31,216 nucleotides of DNA. Origin: JAXGPP01 sp964436865 (GTDB lineage Bacteria > Planctomycetota > Planctomycetia > Pirellulales > Thermoguttaceae). Shown here piece by piece: positions 14,031 to 22,586 of the stretch (position 1 is its first letter; each line of letters begins with the position of its first letter). Below the pieces are notes generated by a model, which saw only the letters and a program-made list of their open reading frames with translations, was not told the origin of the DNA and ran no database searches. The position numbers and the translations under genes were made by a program. The stretch spans positions 1 through 31,216 of the forward strand of contig CAYTFK010000042.1 of assembly GCA_964436865.1 (NCBI GenBank), given 5' to 3'.

Positions 14031-14470
14031 TGCGACCGCCGACTTCCAGCGCGCGGGCCGGTCTGGGCATCAACATGACGCCGATGATCGATGTTGTCTT
14101 CCAGTTGATCATCTTCTTCCTTGTTGCCAGCCATCTCGCGCGGCAAGAGACGCAGGTCGCGGTCGATCTTCCCACTGCCGCCAGCGGACACCAGGCGGAC
14201 GAACAGCCTGAGCTCCGACGGGTGGTGGTCAACGTGCTGCCAGGAATCGGTACCGATGGCCGCGTGCAGGTCGGCGGCCGGCTGCTGACGCACACGGAAT
14301 TGGCCGCCATGATCCAGTACGAAAGCCGCCGCGGCGACCGTGGTTTGGAGGTCCGCATCCGCTCCGACCGCCGCATGCCTTACCGAGCGGTCGAACCCAT
14401 TCTCCTGTCCTGCGCACGCGCCGGAGTCTGGAACGTCACGTTCGCCGTGGTGGAGTCCGCGAGCCGTTGA
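14030..14470 (+). CDS. ExbD/TolR-family protein (first copy)
   Basis: This is a 146-residue protein with one N-terminal membrane segment preceded by the family motif NMTPMIDVVFQL. Asp21 in that motif is the expected proton-carrying residue. A periplasmic domain (about 45-146) follows, with the usual alternating strand/helix pattern and a segment RSDRRMPYRAVEPIL, as in ExbD/TolR. It starts within the stop codon of the ExbB-like gene. It is paired with a second ExbD-like gene 128 bases downstream. Two non-identical ExbD genes behind one ExbB gene suggest a heteromeric or dual-partner motor. Confidence 0.92.
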   Translation: MRPPTSSARAGLGINMTPMIDVVFQLIIFFLVASHLARQETQVAVDLPTAASGHQADEQPELRRVVVNVLPGIGTDGRVQVGGRLLTHTELAAMIQYESRRGDRGLEVRIRSDRRMPYRAVEPILLSCARAGVWNVTFAVVESASR

Positions 14471-14598
14471 TTCTGTAGTACCAACGCAGGCATCAGAAGA
14501 GAATCAAGGGTCACCGCAGCGGAACTTGAATGTTGATATGAGATGCTGCCCGCGTAGTCGTTTGTGACGCAATTACCTGCCAAGCCTTTCCGTTATCC

Positions 14599-15042
14599 AT
14601 GCGTTTGCCCACCACTCGGAGCCACGCCAGGCAATACGACAACGTGATGACGCCGATGATCGACGTCATCTTCCAGCTCATGGTCTTCTTCGTCTGCACC
14701 GCCAGCTTCCAAGCGGTGGAAGAGATCCTGCCGACCTCCTTCGTATTGCCCGGCAGTGTCGGTGCCGCCGCGGCCGCGGAAATGCCCGAAGATCTGGATG
14801 AGATCGTGGTTGAGATGCTGTGGGGCGACGGCCGCGTCTCGTGGCGGATCAACGATCGCGATTACGCGCGTCTCGATGAAGTCCGCGACGTGCTGGCGGC
14901 GGTTGCCGGGATCAAGATCGATGTGCCCGTAATCCTCGACATTGACGGCGACGTCCCGTTGGAGAATGTGATCGACGTTTACGACATTTGCCGGCAATTG
15001 GGGCTCATGAAGGTGCAGTTTGCCGCCTCGTCGGGAGTGTGA
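14599..15042 (+). CDS. ExbD/TolR-family protein (second copy)
   Basis: This is a 147-residue protein. It has a short basic N-terminus, then the motif NVMTPMIDVIFQLMVFF with proton-carrying Asp22 inside the single membrane segment, then a periplasmic domain (about 45-147). It shares the motif and length with the 14030-14470 protein, but the soluble domains have diverged strongly, so this is not a recent duplication. The frame ends 13 bases before the GTG of the TPR-like gene, whose ribosome site GAGGGAG begins at the last base before that spacer. Coupled translation is likely. Confidence 0.92.
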   Translation: MRLPTTRSHARQYDNVMTPMIDVIFQLMVFFVCTASFQAVEEILPTSFVLPGSVGAAAAAEMPEDLDEIVVEMLWGDGRVSWRINDRDYARLDEVRDVLAAVAGIKIDVPVILDIDGDVPLENVIDVYDICRQLGLMKVQFAASSGV

Positions 15043-15055
15043 GGGAGATCACCGC

Positions 15056-17668
15056 GTGCCGATGTTGGGCAAGAAAGCTGGTGTCTGGCCGGGTAGTATC
15101 TCTTCACGTGGTGCGGCCGCGGCTGGACATGTTTCGCGGCGCCAGTCACATTCCCGCCTTGGCGCTGCCAGGGTGACACGCTCATTGGCGGCGTTTCTGT
15201 TCCTCGCCCTTACCGCTGCCGCCGTCGCGGCTGATAGCTCGACCGACGCTCGCTTCCTGGCCGCTCTCCGCCAGCGGAGCCTGTTCGAGCTTGCTGAGGC
15301 GTATTGCCGCCAGGAACTGGCCAGGCCGGGTGTGCCGGAAATTCGTCAGGCGGAATTGGTGATCGAACTCTCCGCGACGCTGGCCGAGGCGGCCGCCAGC
15401 TCCGCACCCGAAAACCGCGCCTCTCTATGGCAAAGAGCCGAGCAAGTGGCAGACGATTTCGTCCGGCACAATCCGGAGAACCCGCGCGTGCTCCAGGTGC
15501 GGCTGCAACGAACGATGGTGGTGCTTGCCCAGGGCGAGTTGGCCCGGCAGGAATCGCAGGTCGCCGCCACGGCAGGGCCGTTTGTGGAGCAAGCACGCAC
15601 CGCGCTCCGCGAAGCGATTCGCCAACTGGAGCAGCTCTCAGAGGATGTCGAAGCCGAGCTGCGCACACTCAGTCGGCCGGGTGGCGCTGCGCGCGATGGT
15701 CGGCTGAGCGAGCAGGAACTCCTCTGGTTTTCGCGACACATCCAGTACCAGCACGCCCGCGCCTATCAGAATCAGGCCCAGTGCTACCCGGCCGAGAGCC
15801 CCGATCGCGCCAATGCCCTCGCCCGAGCCGTTGAGCGACTCGATCCGCTCGCGCGACTGGACGCGACCGACCCGCTGGTCTGGAATGCCCGGCTGGACGA
15901 GATCATATGCCATCGTCTTCTGGGTGACTACCGCGCCGCCCGCGAGAGGCTTGACGCTCTAGTGGCCGCTGGTCCGCCGACGCACGTTCTGCTTCGCGCC
16001 GGCGCTGAGCGGATTCGGCTTGCGCTGGCCGAGAACCGTGTCGCCGACGCGGTGGCCTTTCTCTCGGCTGGCCGCCAGCGGGAAGGCTCCGTCTCGGGAG
16101 ATCTGGATTACGCGTGGCTGGAGACCATGCTTGCAGCCTGGCGGGCGGCCAGCGACGAGGGCGATCAGGCAAAGGCCGCCGAGTGGCAGGTCAAGGCGGC
16201 GGACATGGTGCGAACCATCCAGGTTTCCCACGGTCCCTACTGGACGCGAAGGGCGCAGTTGCTTGTTGCCTCTTCGATAGGCAGCCAGTCGGCGAGCCTC
16301 GACATGCTCGTGCAAGCGGCGGAGAACGCCTGGCACGGTGGCAACCCCGACGATGCGCTCGCCGCCTATGATCGAGCGCGAGCGATGGCGCGCGAGCAGG
16401 GAGAGCTCGCGCGGGCTTTCGAGCTGGGGCGGACTGCGGCGGCGATCGAGCAGAAGCGGGCCCGTTATGCCGAAGCCCTGACCCGCTATCGTAGAGTGGC
16501 TCTCGACATGCCCTCCCAGTCCCAGGCAGCCGAAGCCCACATGGCGGCAATCTTCTGTGCCGCACAGATCGCGCGGAGCGACCCGGCGCAGCTTGAACAC
16601 GTCGGCCCGCTGCTCGCGGAGCACATTTCCGCGTGGCCCCAGTCATCCACTGCCGACGAAGCCCGCTGGCAACTGGGTCGCTTGCGGCAGCAGGAAGGCG
16701 ACTGGCCCGCGGCGATTGAGGCCTTCCGGGCCATATCGCCAGCCTATGCGGGGTATGAGAAGGCGGTTGCGGCTGCGGAGCAGGCATGGCTTGGGCTGAT
16801 TGACGCCAGGCAGGCAGCCGGGGAGCCAGCCGAAGCGGTAATCCGCGAGGCGGCAGAGTGGTTCGAGTCGCTCGCTTCGAGTTCGGCCGCAGACGATGCG
16901 CCTGTTTCAGTGTCAGTCCGGCGTCAGGCCGCACTGTCCGCCGCGCGAATCCGGCTCAAAGATTTGCCAACGGGATATGCGGCTGCGGAACGGGTGCTGT
17001 CCTCCGCCCTTGCCCGTTCAGCCGATGCACCGCCGGATTGGCTCGGCGCCGCCCGCGCGATACGGGTGTATGCCCTGGCCGGACAGGGACGGCAGGCCGA
17101 AGCCTCAGCCGCACTGGAAGAGATTGCCGGGGCAGGCGTCCAGCCGCTGCTGGAGATGATTGCCGGTCTCCGCCGCGCAACGCAGGAGGCGGCAGTCGGC
17201 TCGCGGGCCGAACTGGCACAGCTTGCTCTCCGGGCCGTCGATCTTGTCGGGCCGTACGCAGGGCAGCTCAGCGAGTCGCAACGTAGGGCACTCGAACGGG
17301 CGCGGGCAGAGTCGCTGGCCGATGCGGGCCGCCGGCAGGAAGCCCGCGACGAGTACAGCAGGCTGGCGGCGCGCTACCCGCGTGATGGAGCGCTCCAGGA
17401 GGGCTACGCCCGCTTCCTGCAGGAGGCAACGGATCGGCCCTCGCTCGAGGCAGCCCTGGCCCAGTGGCGTCAGATCGAGAAGCAATCGCCCACCGGCACC
17501 GATCGCTGGTTCCGCGCCAAGTACGAGGTGGCTTCGCTCCACTACCGCCTCGGCAACAAGCCGCAAACCGCAGCCATCATCCGGCAACTTCAAATCCTCC
17601 AGCCCGACCTGGGCGGTAAGGAACTCAGGGGCCGATTTCTTGAACTGCTGTCCAAGGCAGCGCAATAA
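15056..17668 (+). CDS. Large exported TPR-like helical repeat protein
   Basis: This is an 870-residue protein made almost wholly of Ala/Arg/Glu/Leu-rich helical pairs of the tetratricopeptide type (for example segments around 440-500 and 780-860 with AEALTRYRRVALDMP and ARDEYSRLAARYPRD). A hydrophobic stretch RSLAAFLFLALTAAAVAA at about residues 42-59 looks like a signal peptide. GTG 15056 is chosen for its strong GAGGGAG ribosome site just after the ExbD stop. An internal GTG at 15173 would place the signal peptide exactly at the N-terminus (831 residues) and is a serious alternative. As last gene of the ExbB/ExbD/ExbD unit it may be a periplasmic scaffold, comparable to YbgF/CpoB or TPR partners of TonB systems. 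That is inference. Confidence 0.88.
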   Translation: MPMLGKKAGVWPGSISSRGAAAAGHVSRRQSHSRLGAARVTRSLAAFLFLALTAAAVAADSSTDARFLAALRQRSLFELAEAYCRQELARPGVPEIRQAELVIELSATLAEAAASSAPENRASLWQRAEQVADDFVRHNPENPRVLQVRLQRTMVVLAQGELARQESQVAATAGPFVEQARTALREAIRQLEQLSEDVEAELRTLSRPGGAARDGRLSEQELLWFSRHIQYQHARAYQNQAQCYPAESPDRANALARAVERLDPLARLDATDPLVWNARLDEIICHRLLGDYRAARERLDALVAAGPPTHVLLRAGAERIRLALAENRVADAVAFLSAGRQREGSVSGDLDYAWLETMLAAWRAASDEGDQAKAAEWQVKAADMVRTIQVSHGPYWTRRAQLLVASSIGSQSASLDMLVQAAENAWHGGNPDDALAAYDRARAMAREQGELARAFELGRTAAAIEQKRARYAEALTRYRRVALDMPSQSQAAEAHMAAIFCAAQIARSDPAQLEHVGPLLAEHISAWPQSSTADEARWQLGRLRQQEGDWPAAIEAFRAISPAYAGYEKAVAAAEQAWLGLIDARQAAGEPAEAVIREAAEWFESLASSSAADDAPVSVSVRRQAALSAARIRLKDLPTGYAAAERVLSSALARSADAPPDWLGAARAIRVYALAGQGRQAEASAALEEIAGAGVQPLLEMIAGLRRATQEAAVGSRAELAQLALRAVDLVGPYAGQLSESQRRALERARAESLADAGRRQEARDEYSRLAARYPRDGALQEGYARFLQEATDRPSLEAALAQWRQIEKQSPTGTDRWFRAKYEVASLHYRLGNKPQTAAIIRQLQILQPDLGGKELRGRFLELLSKAAQ

Positions 17669-17687
17669 TTCCCAGCAAGAAACGCCG

Positions 17688-17734
17688 CATGCGGTCTTGC
17701 CGGGCGCTGCGGAATCGCCCGGCACGGCCGCATG
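17688..17734. terminator. Strong bidirectional hairpin between convergent genes
   Basis: An inner perfect 8-bp stem GCCGGGCG/CGCCCGGC (17699-17706 with 17716-17723) and an outer perfect 7-bp stem CATGCGG/CCGCATG (17688-17694 with 17728-17734) are separated by a symmetric 4x4 internal loop. It sits between the end of the TPR-like gene and the end of the minus-strand gene at 17777. Confidence 0.7.
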
Positions 17735-17776
17735 GCGGCACTCTGGAGGGAAGCAGCAGGAAGGTCGATTAGGCGC

Positions 17777-18208
17777 TTACCACGGACCGCGGACAGGATA
17801 CACGCCGAACTGATCAGTGTCGGAGGGCCAGCGCGGCGTCGCTTGTATCGCCCCGGGCACCTGCCAGCCTGGACCGCCGTAGTTGCGGCCAAATTGCGGG
17901 GCAATGGTGGTCACGCGAGTATTGCCGACTCCCCAGCCCCAGTGAGTCTGGTATTCGGCTGTCGGCGGCACGACCAGAGCCACTGGCGTGCCCCAGCCGG
18001 TGTGGCTGTAGTAGCCGTGCCAGCATGTAATGCCTTGGGCTACGTTGGGGTCGATCAGCGACCGGTTATAGGCCCAATTCTGCACGTGGCCAAATGGGGC
18101 GCAGGTGTGATAGCCGAGCGGAGCGAGCTCGAATGCCCAGCCGCTTGCCACCGGCCCGGCCGCCACGACGGCCAATCCCAGCAAGCCTAAGAGTGCAAAG
18201 CGTTTCAT
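17777..18208 (-). CDS. Small exported aromatic-rich protein, function unknown
   Basis: This is a 143-residue protein with a signal peptide (MKRFALLGLLGLAVVAAGPV) and a mature part rich in Trp, Gly, Tyr, Pro and His. Two cysteines (HTCAPFG and ITCWHG) could form a disulfide. No known domain is recognised. An AAGGAA site lies about 10 bases before the ATG. It follows the similar small exported gene at 18289-18615 after about 80 bases on the same strand. The two may be co-expressed envelope or matrix components, in the style of the Gly/Tyr-rich protein at 21-413. Confidence 0.75.
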   Translation of the reverse strand: MKRFALLGLLGLAVVAAGPVASGWAFELAPLGYHTCAPFGHVQNWAYNRSLIDPNVAQGITCWHGYYSHTGWGTPVALVVPPTAEYQTHWGWGVGNTRVTTIAPQFGRNYGGPGWQVPGAIQATPRWPSDTDQFGVYPVRGPW

Positions 18209-18288
18209 CGGCGTCGGTTCCTTCTTTGTGGGTCGATTATGTCGGCTGCCTGCCGGGGGTGCGGTGCCTCGGCGCGGCCGTCAGCGGA

Positions 18289-18615
18289 TCATTGCCAGGT
18301 AACGCTGGTTCGGGTCCAGCCGCTCCCCTCGTTGTACCGCCAGTACACGCGATGGTGGTGGTAAAGGAACTCGTGCGGCATGAGCGGCTGGTAGGTGATG
18401 AACGTGTGCCCCACATAGGGTGGCGTGGGCCGCGGAGCGACATAGAGCTGGGCGCCCGTCCCACTCCAGGGGCAGGGTGGAGCGTAGTAGTTGTAGAACA
18501 GATCGTCCGGGTTTCGCTCGCGGGCCTGGGCCTGCTCGCCGTCGAATGACAGCAGTCCGCCTGCCGCCAGCACGACCGCGACAAGCAACGCGAGGCGCAG
18601 CATTTTCATGGCCAT
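18289..18615 (-). CDS. Small exported protein, function unknown
   Basis: This is a 108-residue protein with a signal peptide (MAMKMLRLALLVAVVLAAGG). The short mature part has a Tyr/Pro/His-rich pattern with segments DDLFYNYYAPPCPW, GHTFITYQPLMPHEFLYHHH and VYWRYNEG. The first of two close ATGs (18615) is supported by an AAGGAG site 8 bases upstream. The YHHHRVYW stretch could bind metal, but that is only a suggestion. I believe this type of small YAPP.../PLMPHE-containing exported protein recurs in planctomycete genomes, though I cannot check it here. Confidence 0.75.
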   Translation of the reverse strand: MAMKMLRLALLVAVVLAAGGLLSFDGEQAQARERNPDDLFYNYYAPPCPWSGTGAQLYVAPRPTPPYVGHTFITYQPLMPHEFLYHHHRVYWRYNEGSGWTRTSVTWQ

Positions 18616-18806
18616 GGTAGAACTCCTTGCGGAATAGTCTGGGTCTTGTGGATCGGGTTAAACTCGTGTAATGAATCTTCGTTTCCCGTACCTTCGTCGG
18701 CTGGTAGCGGTTCGACGGGTGAGTCTTTATGTGCTGGATGGAACAGTCCTTCCAACCGTAACGGAAAGACCGAAAAAGCCACCTGGGACGGTGCCGGAAT
18801 AACCGT

Positions 18807-18812
18807 TATAAT
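18807..18812 (+). promoter_or_regulatory. Possible -10 box for the topoisomerase VI genes
   Basis: This is a perfect TATAAT about 100 bases upstream of the chosen top6B start. No good -35 hexamer is seen at 16-18 bases. The divergent region 18616-18914 (299 bases) holds nothing else that I recognise. Confidence 0.4.
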
Positions 18813-18914
18813 CGGAATTACTTGGCGACTTCGTCTCGACGCGTCGCTTGGCCCTCCCAATCGTCGGGCCGTTCTGACATCTCCCAAGTGGTGCTTCCCC
18901 CACGGAGCCAACGA

Positions 18915-20963
18915 GTGGCAACATCGCAGGTTGAGACCGTGCCGGCCGAAGATACTGGACAAGTTTCCATTGAATCGAACGGCGAGGCGGCCTCGAAAGG
19001 ATCGCATCGTCGTCGCGCTACGGCCCAATCCATGGCGGCCAGCCAGCGCGATATCTCGGTGAGCGAGTTCTTTGCCAAAAACCGCCATCTTTTGGGGTTC
19101 GACAACCCCCGAAAAGCGCTACTTACTACCGTTAAGGAGGCTGTTGATAACGCTCTGGATGCCTGCGAAGAGGCAGGCATCCTCCCTGAAGTGTGGGTTC
19201 ACATCGAGCAGACCGGCGAGAATCGCTACAAGGTGGGTGTCCAGGACAACGGGCCTGGCATCGTGAAGAAGCAGATCCCGCTGATCTTCGGCAAGCTGCT
19301 CTACGGCTCCAAGTTCCACCGCCTGAGGATGAGCCGCGGCCAGCAGGGAATCGGCATCAGTGCTGCCGGCATGTACGGGCTTCTCAGCACGGGCAAGCCG
19401 GTGAAGATCGTCTCGCGGATCGGCAAGGGGAAGTCGGCCCACTACTACGAGATCCAGATCGACACCAAGCGCAACCAGCCCGAGATTCTCAATGGCGGCG
19501 GCGAGGGGATCGACATCCCGGCGGGCAACAAGGGGCAGGATCTGATCGCGAAACACGGTATCGAGTGGATCGATGTCGATCATGGTACACGGGTGACGAT
19601 CGAGCTAGAGGCCCGCTATCAGCGGGGCCGCGGCAGCGTCGACGAGTACCTGGAACAGACGGCGATCGCCAATCCACACGTGACCGTCCACTACCTCGAT
19701 CCGGACGGGAACCAGCGCGAGTACCCCCGCGTGGCGGAGAAACTGCCGCCGGAGCCGAAGGAGATCAAGCCACATCCCTACGGCGTCGAGTTGGGCCGTC
19801 TGGTGGCGATGCTCAAGGACAGCAAGGCAGGGACGATCAGTCAGTTCCTCACCGAATCGTTCTGCCGCGTTTCGCCAGCGGCGGCTCGCAAGATCTGCCA
19901 GACGGCAAAGATCAGCACTCGGTCGAGTACCCGAAAGATCGGCCGCCACGAGGCCGAGTCGCTCTACAAGTCGCTCCAGGCAGTACGGCTGCCTTCGCCG
20001 GCCACCGATTGCATCTGCCCGATCGGCGAAGAGTTGATCCTCAAAGGGCTGCACCAGGTCGTGCCGGGCGAGTTTTACGCCGCCGCCACCCGTCCGCCGG
20101 CCGTCTACCGCGGCAATCCCTTCCAGATCGAGGTCGGTCTGGCCTACGGCGGGGCGCCGATCGCCTACCGCGTGTCGCGTGAGACGCTCGTCGAGATGCT
20201 CGAGCAGAGCGATGCCCGGACGCTGCGTCAGTTCCTTGCCAGTGCCTTCGAGGGAATGGGGCTCGACGCCGCCGACAAGATCCTCGCCCAGGCCAAGGTG
20301 CCCACCCGGGTGTCGCCGGGCAAGCTCAAGAAAGCCGACATCGAACACCTGCACGAGGCGCTCCAGCACGTCAACATCAACGAAGGGCAAACGATGAACG
20401 TGCTGCGGTACGCCAACCGGGTGCCGCTGCAGTTCCAGGCCGGCGCGTGCGCCATCACGCAGACGATCCTCGCCACGAACTGGCGATCGTACGGCTTGGG
20501 ACAGAGCCGCGGATCACTGCCCCGCGGTCCGGTCACGGTGATGGTGCATATCGCCAGTGTCTGGGTGCCGTTCACCAGCGAATCGAAGGAAGCCATCGCG
20601 TCGTACCCCGAGATCCAGAAGGAACTCCGCCTGGCCCTCCAGGCGGTGGGCCGCAAACTGGGCATGTACATGCGGCGGCGGCAACGGGTGAAGCATGAGG
20701 GAGAGCGCCGCAACATCTTCCTCCGTTACCTGGGCGAAGTGGCCAGCGCGGTGAGCGACATCAACGCTGTCGACCGCGAATCCCTTTACCAGCAATTGCT
20801 CGACGTGGCCAAACGCAAGACAATTCAAGCGGACATGAAGCTCGACGATCGTGGCCGGCCGATCGACGAGGAAGAACACGACTACGGCGAGAACGTGCTG
20901 GTGGTCGACCCCGCCAGCCGTGCCGCCCAAGCCCCGCCCAGCGGCAACGGAGAAGCGCACTAA
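18915..20963 (+). CDS. top6B: DNA topoisomerase VI subunit B (GHKL ATPase)
   Basis: This is the ATPase subunit of the type IIB topoisomerase, which passes one DNA duplex through another with subunit A. The 682-residue protein shows the GHKL boxes in order: EAVDNALDA (Glu75, Asn79), VQDNGPGI (Asp111, Gly113, Gly115), then SRGQQGIGIS (Gly142-Gly147). It also has the GKLLYGSKFH segment typical of Top6B. A helix-two-turn-helix-like middle region and a transducer-type C-terminal domain follow (ACAITQTILATNWRSYGLGQ). GTG 18915 with a CGGAG site is preferred over an in-frame TTG at 18822, which lacks one. About 60 polar residues precede the ATPase domain. Archaeal homologues are about 530-630 residues. 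Presence in a bacterium is uncommon. Confidence 0.93.
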   Translation: MATSQVETVPAEDTGQVSIESNGEAASKGSHRRRATAQSMAASQRDISVSEFFAKNRHLLGFDNPRKALLTTVKEAVDNALDACEEAGILPEVWVHIEQTGENRYKVGVQDNGPGIVKKQIPLIFGKLLYGSKFHRLRMSRGQQGIGISAAGMYGLLSTGKPVKIVSRIGKGKSAHYYEIQIDTKRNQPEILNGGGEGIDIPAGNKGQDLIAKHGIEWIDVDHGTRVTIELEARYQRGRGSVDEYLEQTAIANPHVTVHYLDPDGNQREYPRVAEKLPPEPKEIKPHPYGVELGRLVAMLKDSKAGTISQFLTESFCRVSPAAARKICQTAKISTRSSTRKIGRHEAESLYKSLQAVRLPSPATDCICPIGEELILKGLHQVVPGEFYAAATRPPAVYRGNPFQIEVGLAYGGAPIAYRVSRETLVEMLEQSDARTLRQFLASAFEGMGLDAADKILAQAKVPTRVSPGKLKKADIEHLHEALQHVNINEGQTMNVLRYANRVPLQFQAGACAITQTILATNWRSYGLGQSRGSLPRGPVTVMVHIASVWVPFTSESKEAIASYPEIQKELRLALQAVGRKLGMYMRRRQRVKHEGERRNIFLRYLGEVASAVSDINAVDRESLYQQLLDVAKRKTIQADMKLDDRGRPIDEEEHDYGENVLVVDPASRAAQAPPSGNGEAH

Positions 20964-21120
20964 AGATCCTGTCGACTCTCTCAGACACCCGCGACTACCA
21001 GCCTGGTGTTGAGCAAGGCAAATCGTCGCGGAACCGAAATTGACGGCGCAAACGGTACCCCGCCAGCTCGCTTGCAACACAGACACTCAGTAAACGTAAA
21101 GAACCAGGCGCTCTTCTTTC

Positions 21121-22269
21121 ATGGCCAAAAAACAGAAGCCCAAGCAGTCGTCTCCCGCACCAGCGGTCAAGCTGACCGACCGCGACAAGAAGACCATGGG
21201 TCAGATCACGTCCCTGGCAAATAACGTCGTGAAGGCGGCCGAGTCGCGGCGCGATCCGCACCTCGACATCCCGTCGCGCACGCTTTCCAACGTGCGCTAC
21301 AACCAGAGCAAGCGGTTCATCGAGATGGGCTCGAGCACCAACCGCCGCCAGCTCTTCAATCTGAGTCAGGCTAAGAGCTACATGCAGACGATGCTCGTGG
21401 CCAGCGGGGCGAAGAAGCTCATTGAGCAGGGGAAGACCGGCAGTATCCGCCAGATGTTCTACATGCTCAAGCACACGATCCCGGGCACCCGCGAGGAGAC
21501 ATTCAACGATCAGGACGAGTGCGATCCGATCATCGAGGACGTGGAGGTCGCGCTCAACTCGTTGCGCGAGGAATTGCACGTCTTCGCGTCGAACCGCGGC
21601 ACGATGGCCGGTGAGATCACCTTCACCGACACCGGCGATACGATCGACTGCAGCCGCATGGGTTCTGGCGGTTACAGCATTCCCTCGATCGTCGAGCCCG
21701 ACGTCATCCAGTTCGGCAAGTGCGGCGCGAAGTTCGTCCTGCATGTCGAAAAGGACACCGTCTGGCGGCGCTTCAACGAGGACAAGTTCTGGCGCGAGCA
21801 CAAGTGCATTCTTACGCATGGCGGCGGGCAGCCGTCGCGCGGTGTGCGAAGGCTCCTCTATCGGCTGCACAACGAACTGGGACTGCCCATCTACTGTGTG
21901 CTGGATAACGATCCCTGGGGATACTACATCTACAGCGTCATCAAGCAGGGCTCGATCAACCTCGCCTATGAATCGCAGCGGATGGCGATCCCCGACGCCA
22001 AGTTCGTCGGACTGCGTTCAATCGATTTCGAACGCTGCCAGTTGTCGAACAGCGTAAAGATCGACCTCAGCGAGACCGACCGCAAGCGGGCCAAGCAGAT
22101 CGCCGCGTATCCCTGGTTTGCCAAGAAGAAAGCCTGGCAGAAAGAAATCGAAAAGATGCTGTCCAACGGCTTCAAACTGGAAGTCGAAGCCCTGGTATCC
22201 AAGGACATCAGCTACGTCACCCAGGAATACGTCCCCGCCCGGCTGGCTGAGCGCGATTTTCTTGACTGA
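21121..22269 (+). CDS. top6A: DNA topoisomerase VI subunit A (Spo11-like)
   Basis: This is the DNA-cleaving subunit, homologous to eukaryotic Spo11. The 382 residues fit the family. The winged-helix domain carries the catalytic tyrosine in IRQMFYMLKH (Tyr114). The Toprim domain carries the metal-binding acidic residues: Glu210 in LHVEKDTVW and the Asp pair in LDNDPWGYY (Asp262, Asp264). The DNDPWG version of the usual DxDPWG motif keeps both acids. The gene lies 157 bases after top6B on the same strand, so the pair is expected to be co-expressed and to form the A2B2 enzyme. The ribosome site is weak, and the N-terminal 20 residues are Lys/Pro-rich. Confidence 0.94.
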   Translation: MAKKQKPKQSSPAPAVKLTDRDKKTMGQITSLANNVVKAAESRRDPHLDIPSRTLSNVRYNQSKRFIEMGSSTNRRQLFNLSQAKSYMQTMLVASGAKKLIEQGKTGSIRQMFYMLKHTIPGTREETFNDQDECDPIIEDVEVALNSLREELHVFASNRGTMAGEITFTDTGDTIDCSRMGSGGYSIPSIVEPDVIQFGKCGAKFVLHVEKDTVWRRFNEDKFWREHKCILTHGGGQPSRGVRRLLYRLHNELGLPIYCVLDNDPWGYYIYSVIKQGSINLAYESQRMAIPDAKFVGLRSIDFERCQLSNSVKIDLSETDRKRAKQIAAYPWFAKKKAWQKEIEKMLSNGFKLEVEALVSKDISYVTQEYVPARLAERDFLD

Positions 22270-22289
22270 CTGAAACCAACGAAGGCTGC

Positions 22290-22449
22290 ATGCGCCTCGA
22301 GCTGCGCAACAGACGCTGGCTCCAGTTGAGCATGAGGTCCATTCTCATCGCCACGGGCTTTCCTGGCCGTCTTTCTGCTGGCGGCGGTGCGGCTGGTGAG
22401 AATCTGTAGTTTCCTCATCCTCGCTGGAGTACATTTGACGCCGTTCTGA
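22290..22449 (+). pseudogene. Frameshifted remnant of a small membrane protein
   Basis: From ATG 22290 the frame reads MRLELRNRRWLQLSMRSILI and then turns into non-membrane sequence. One base later in register, an adjacent frame reads AFLAVFLLAAVRLVRI and continues to a TGA at 22447-22449. Joined, the two pieces look like the N-terminus of the very common planctomycete small membrane proteins that begin with a basic RRWxQFSLRxLL-type stretch followed by a hydrophobic segment. The join needs a frameshift near 22350. A sequencing error or plain chance cannot be excluded. The rest of 22270-22586 holds no gene. Confidence 0.35.
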
Positions 22450-22509
22450 ACAAAGAACCCCCTTTTCCATCCGCCGGGTCAATCTGCCCCCTGCCGTCGC
22501 GGGGATAAG

Positions 22510-22538
22510 TTGTCTCTTCCGCCGACGAGACGTATCCT
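22510..22538 (+). promoter_or_regulatory. Candidate glyA promoter
   Basis: TTGTCT (22510-22515), a 17-base spacer and TATCCT (22533-22538) lie 49 bases upstream of the glyA ATG. Spacing is ideal and each hexamer matches the sigma-70 consensus at 4 of 6 positions. Confidence 0.5.
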
Positions 22539-22586
22539 AAGGATTTACCGTCTCGCGTCGCCGCTTCCCCAGGAAAGACGAGCTCC

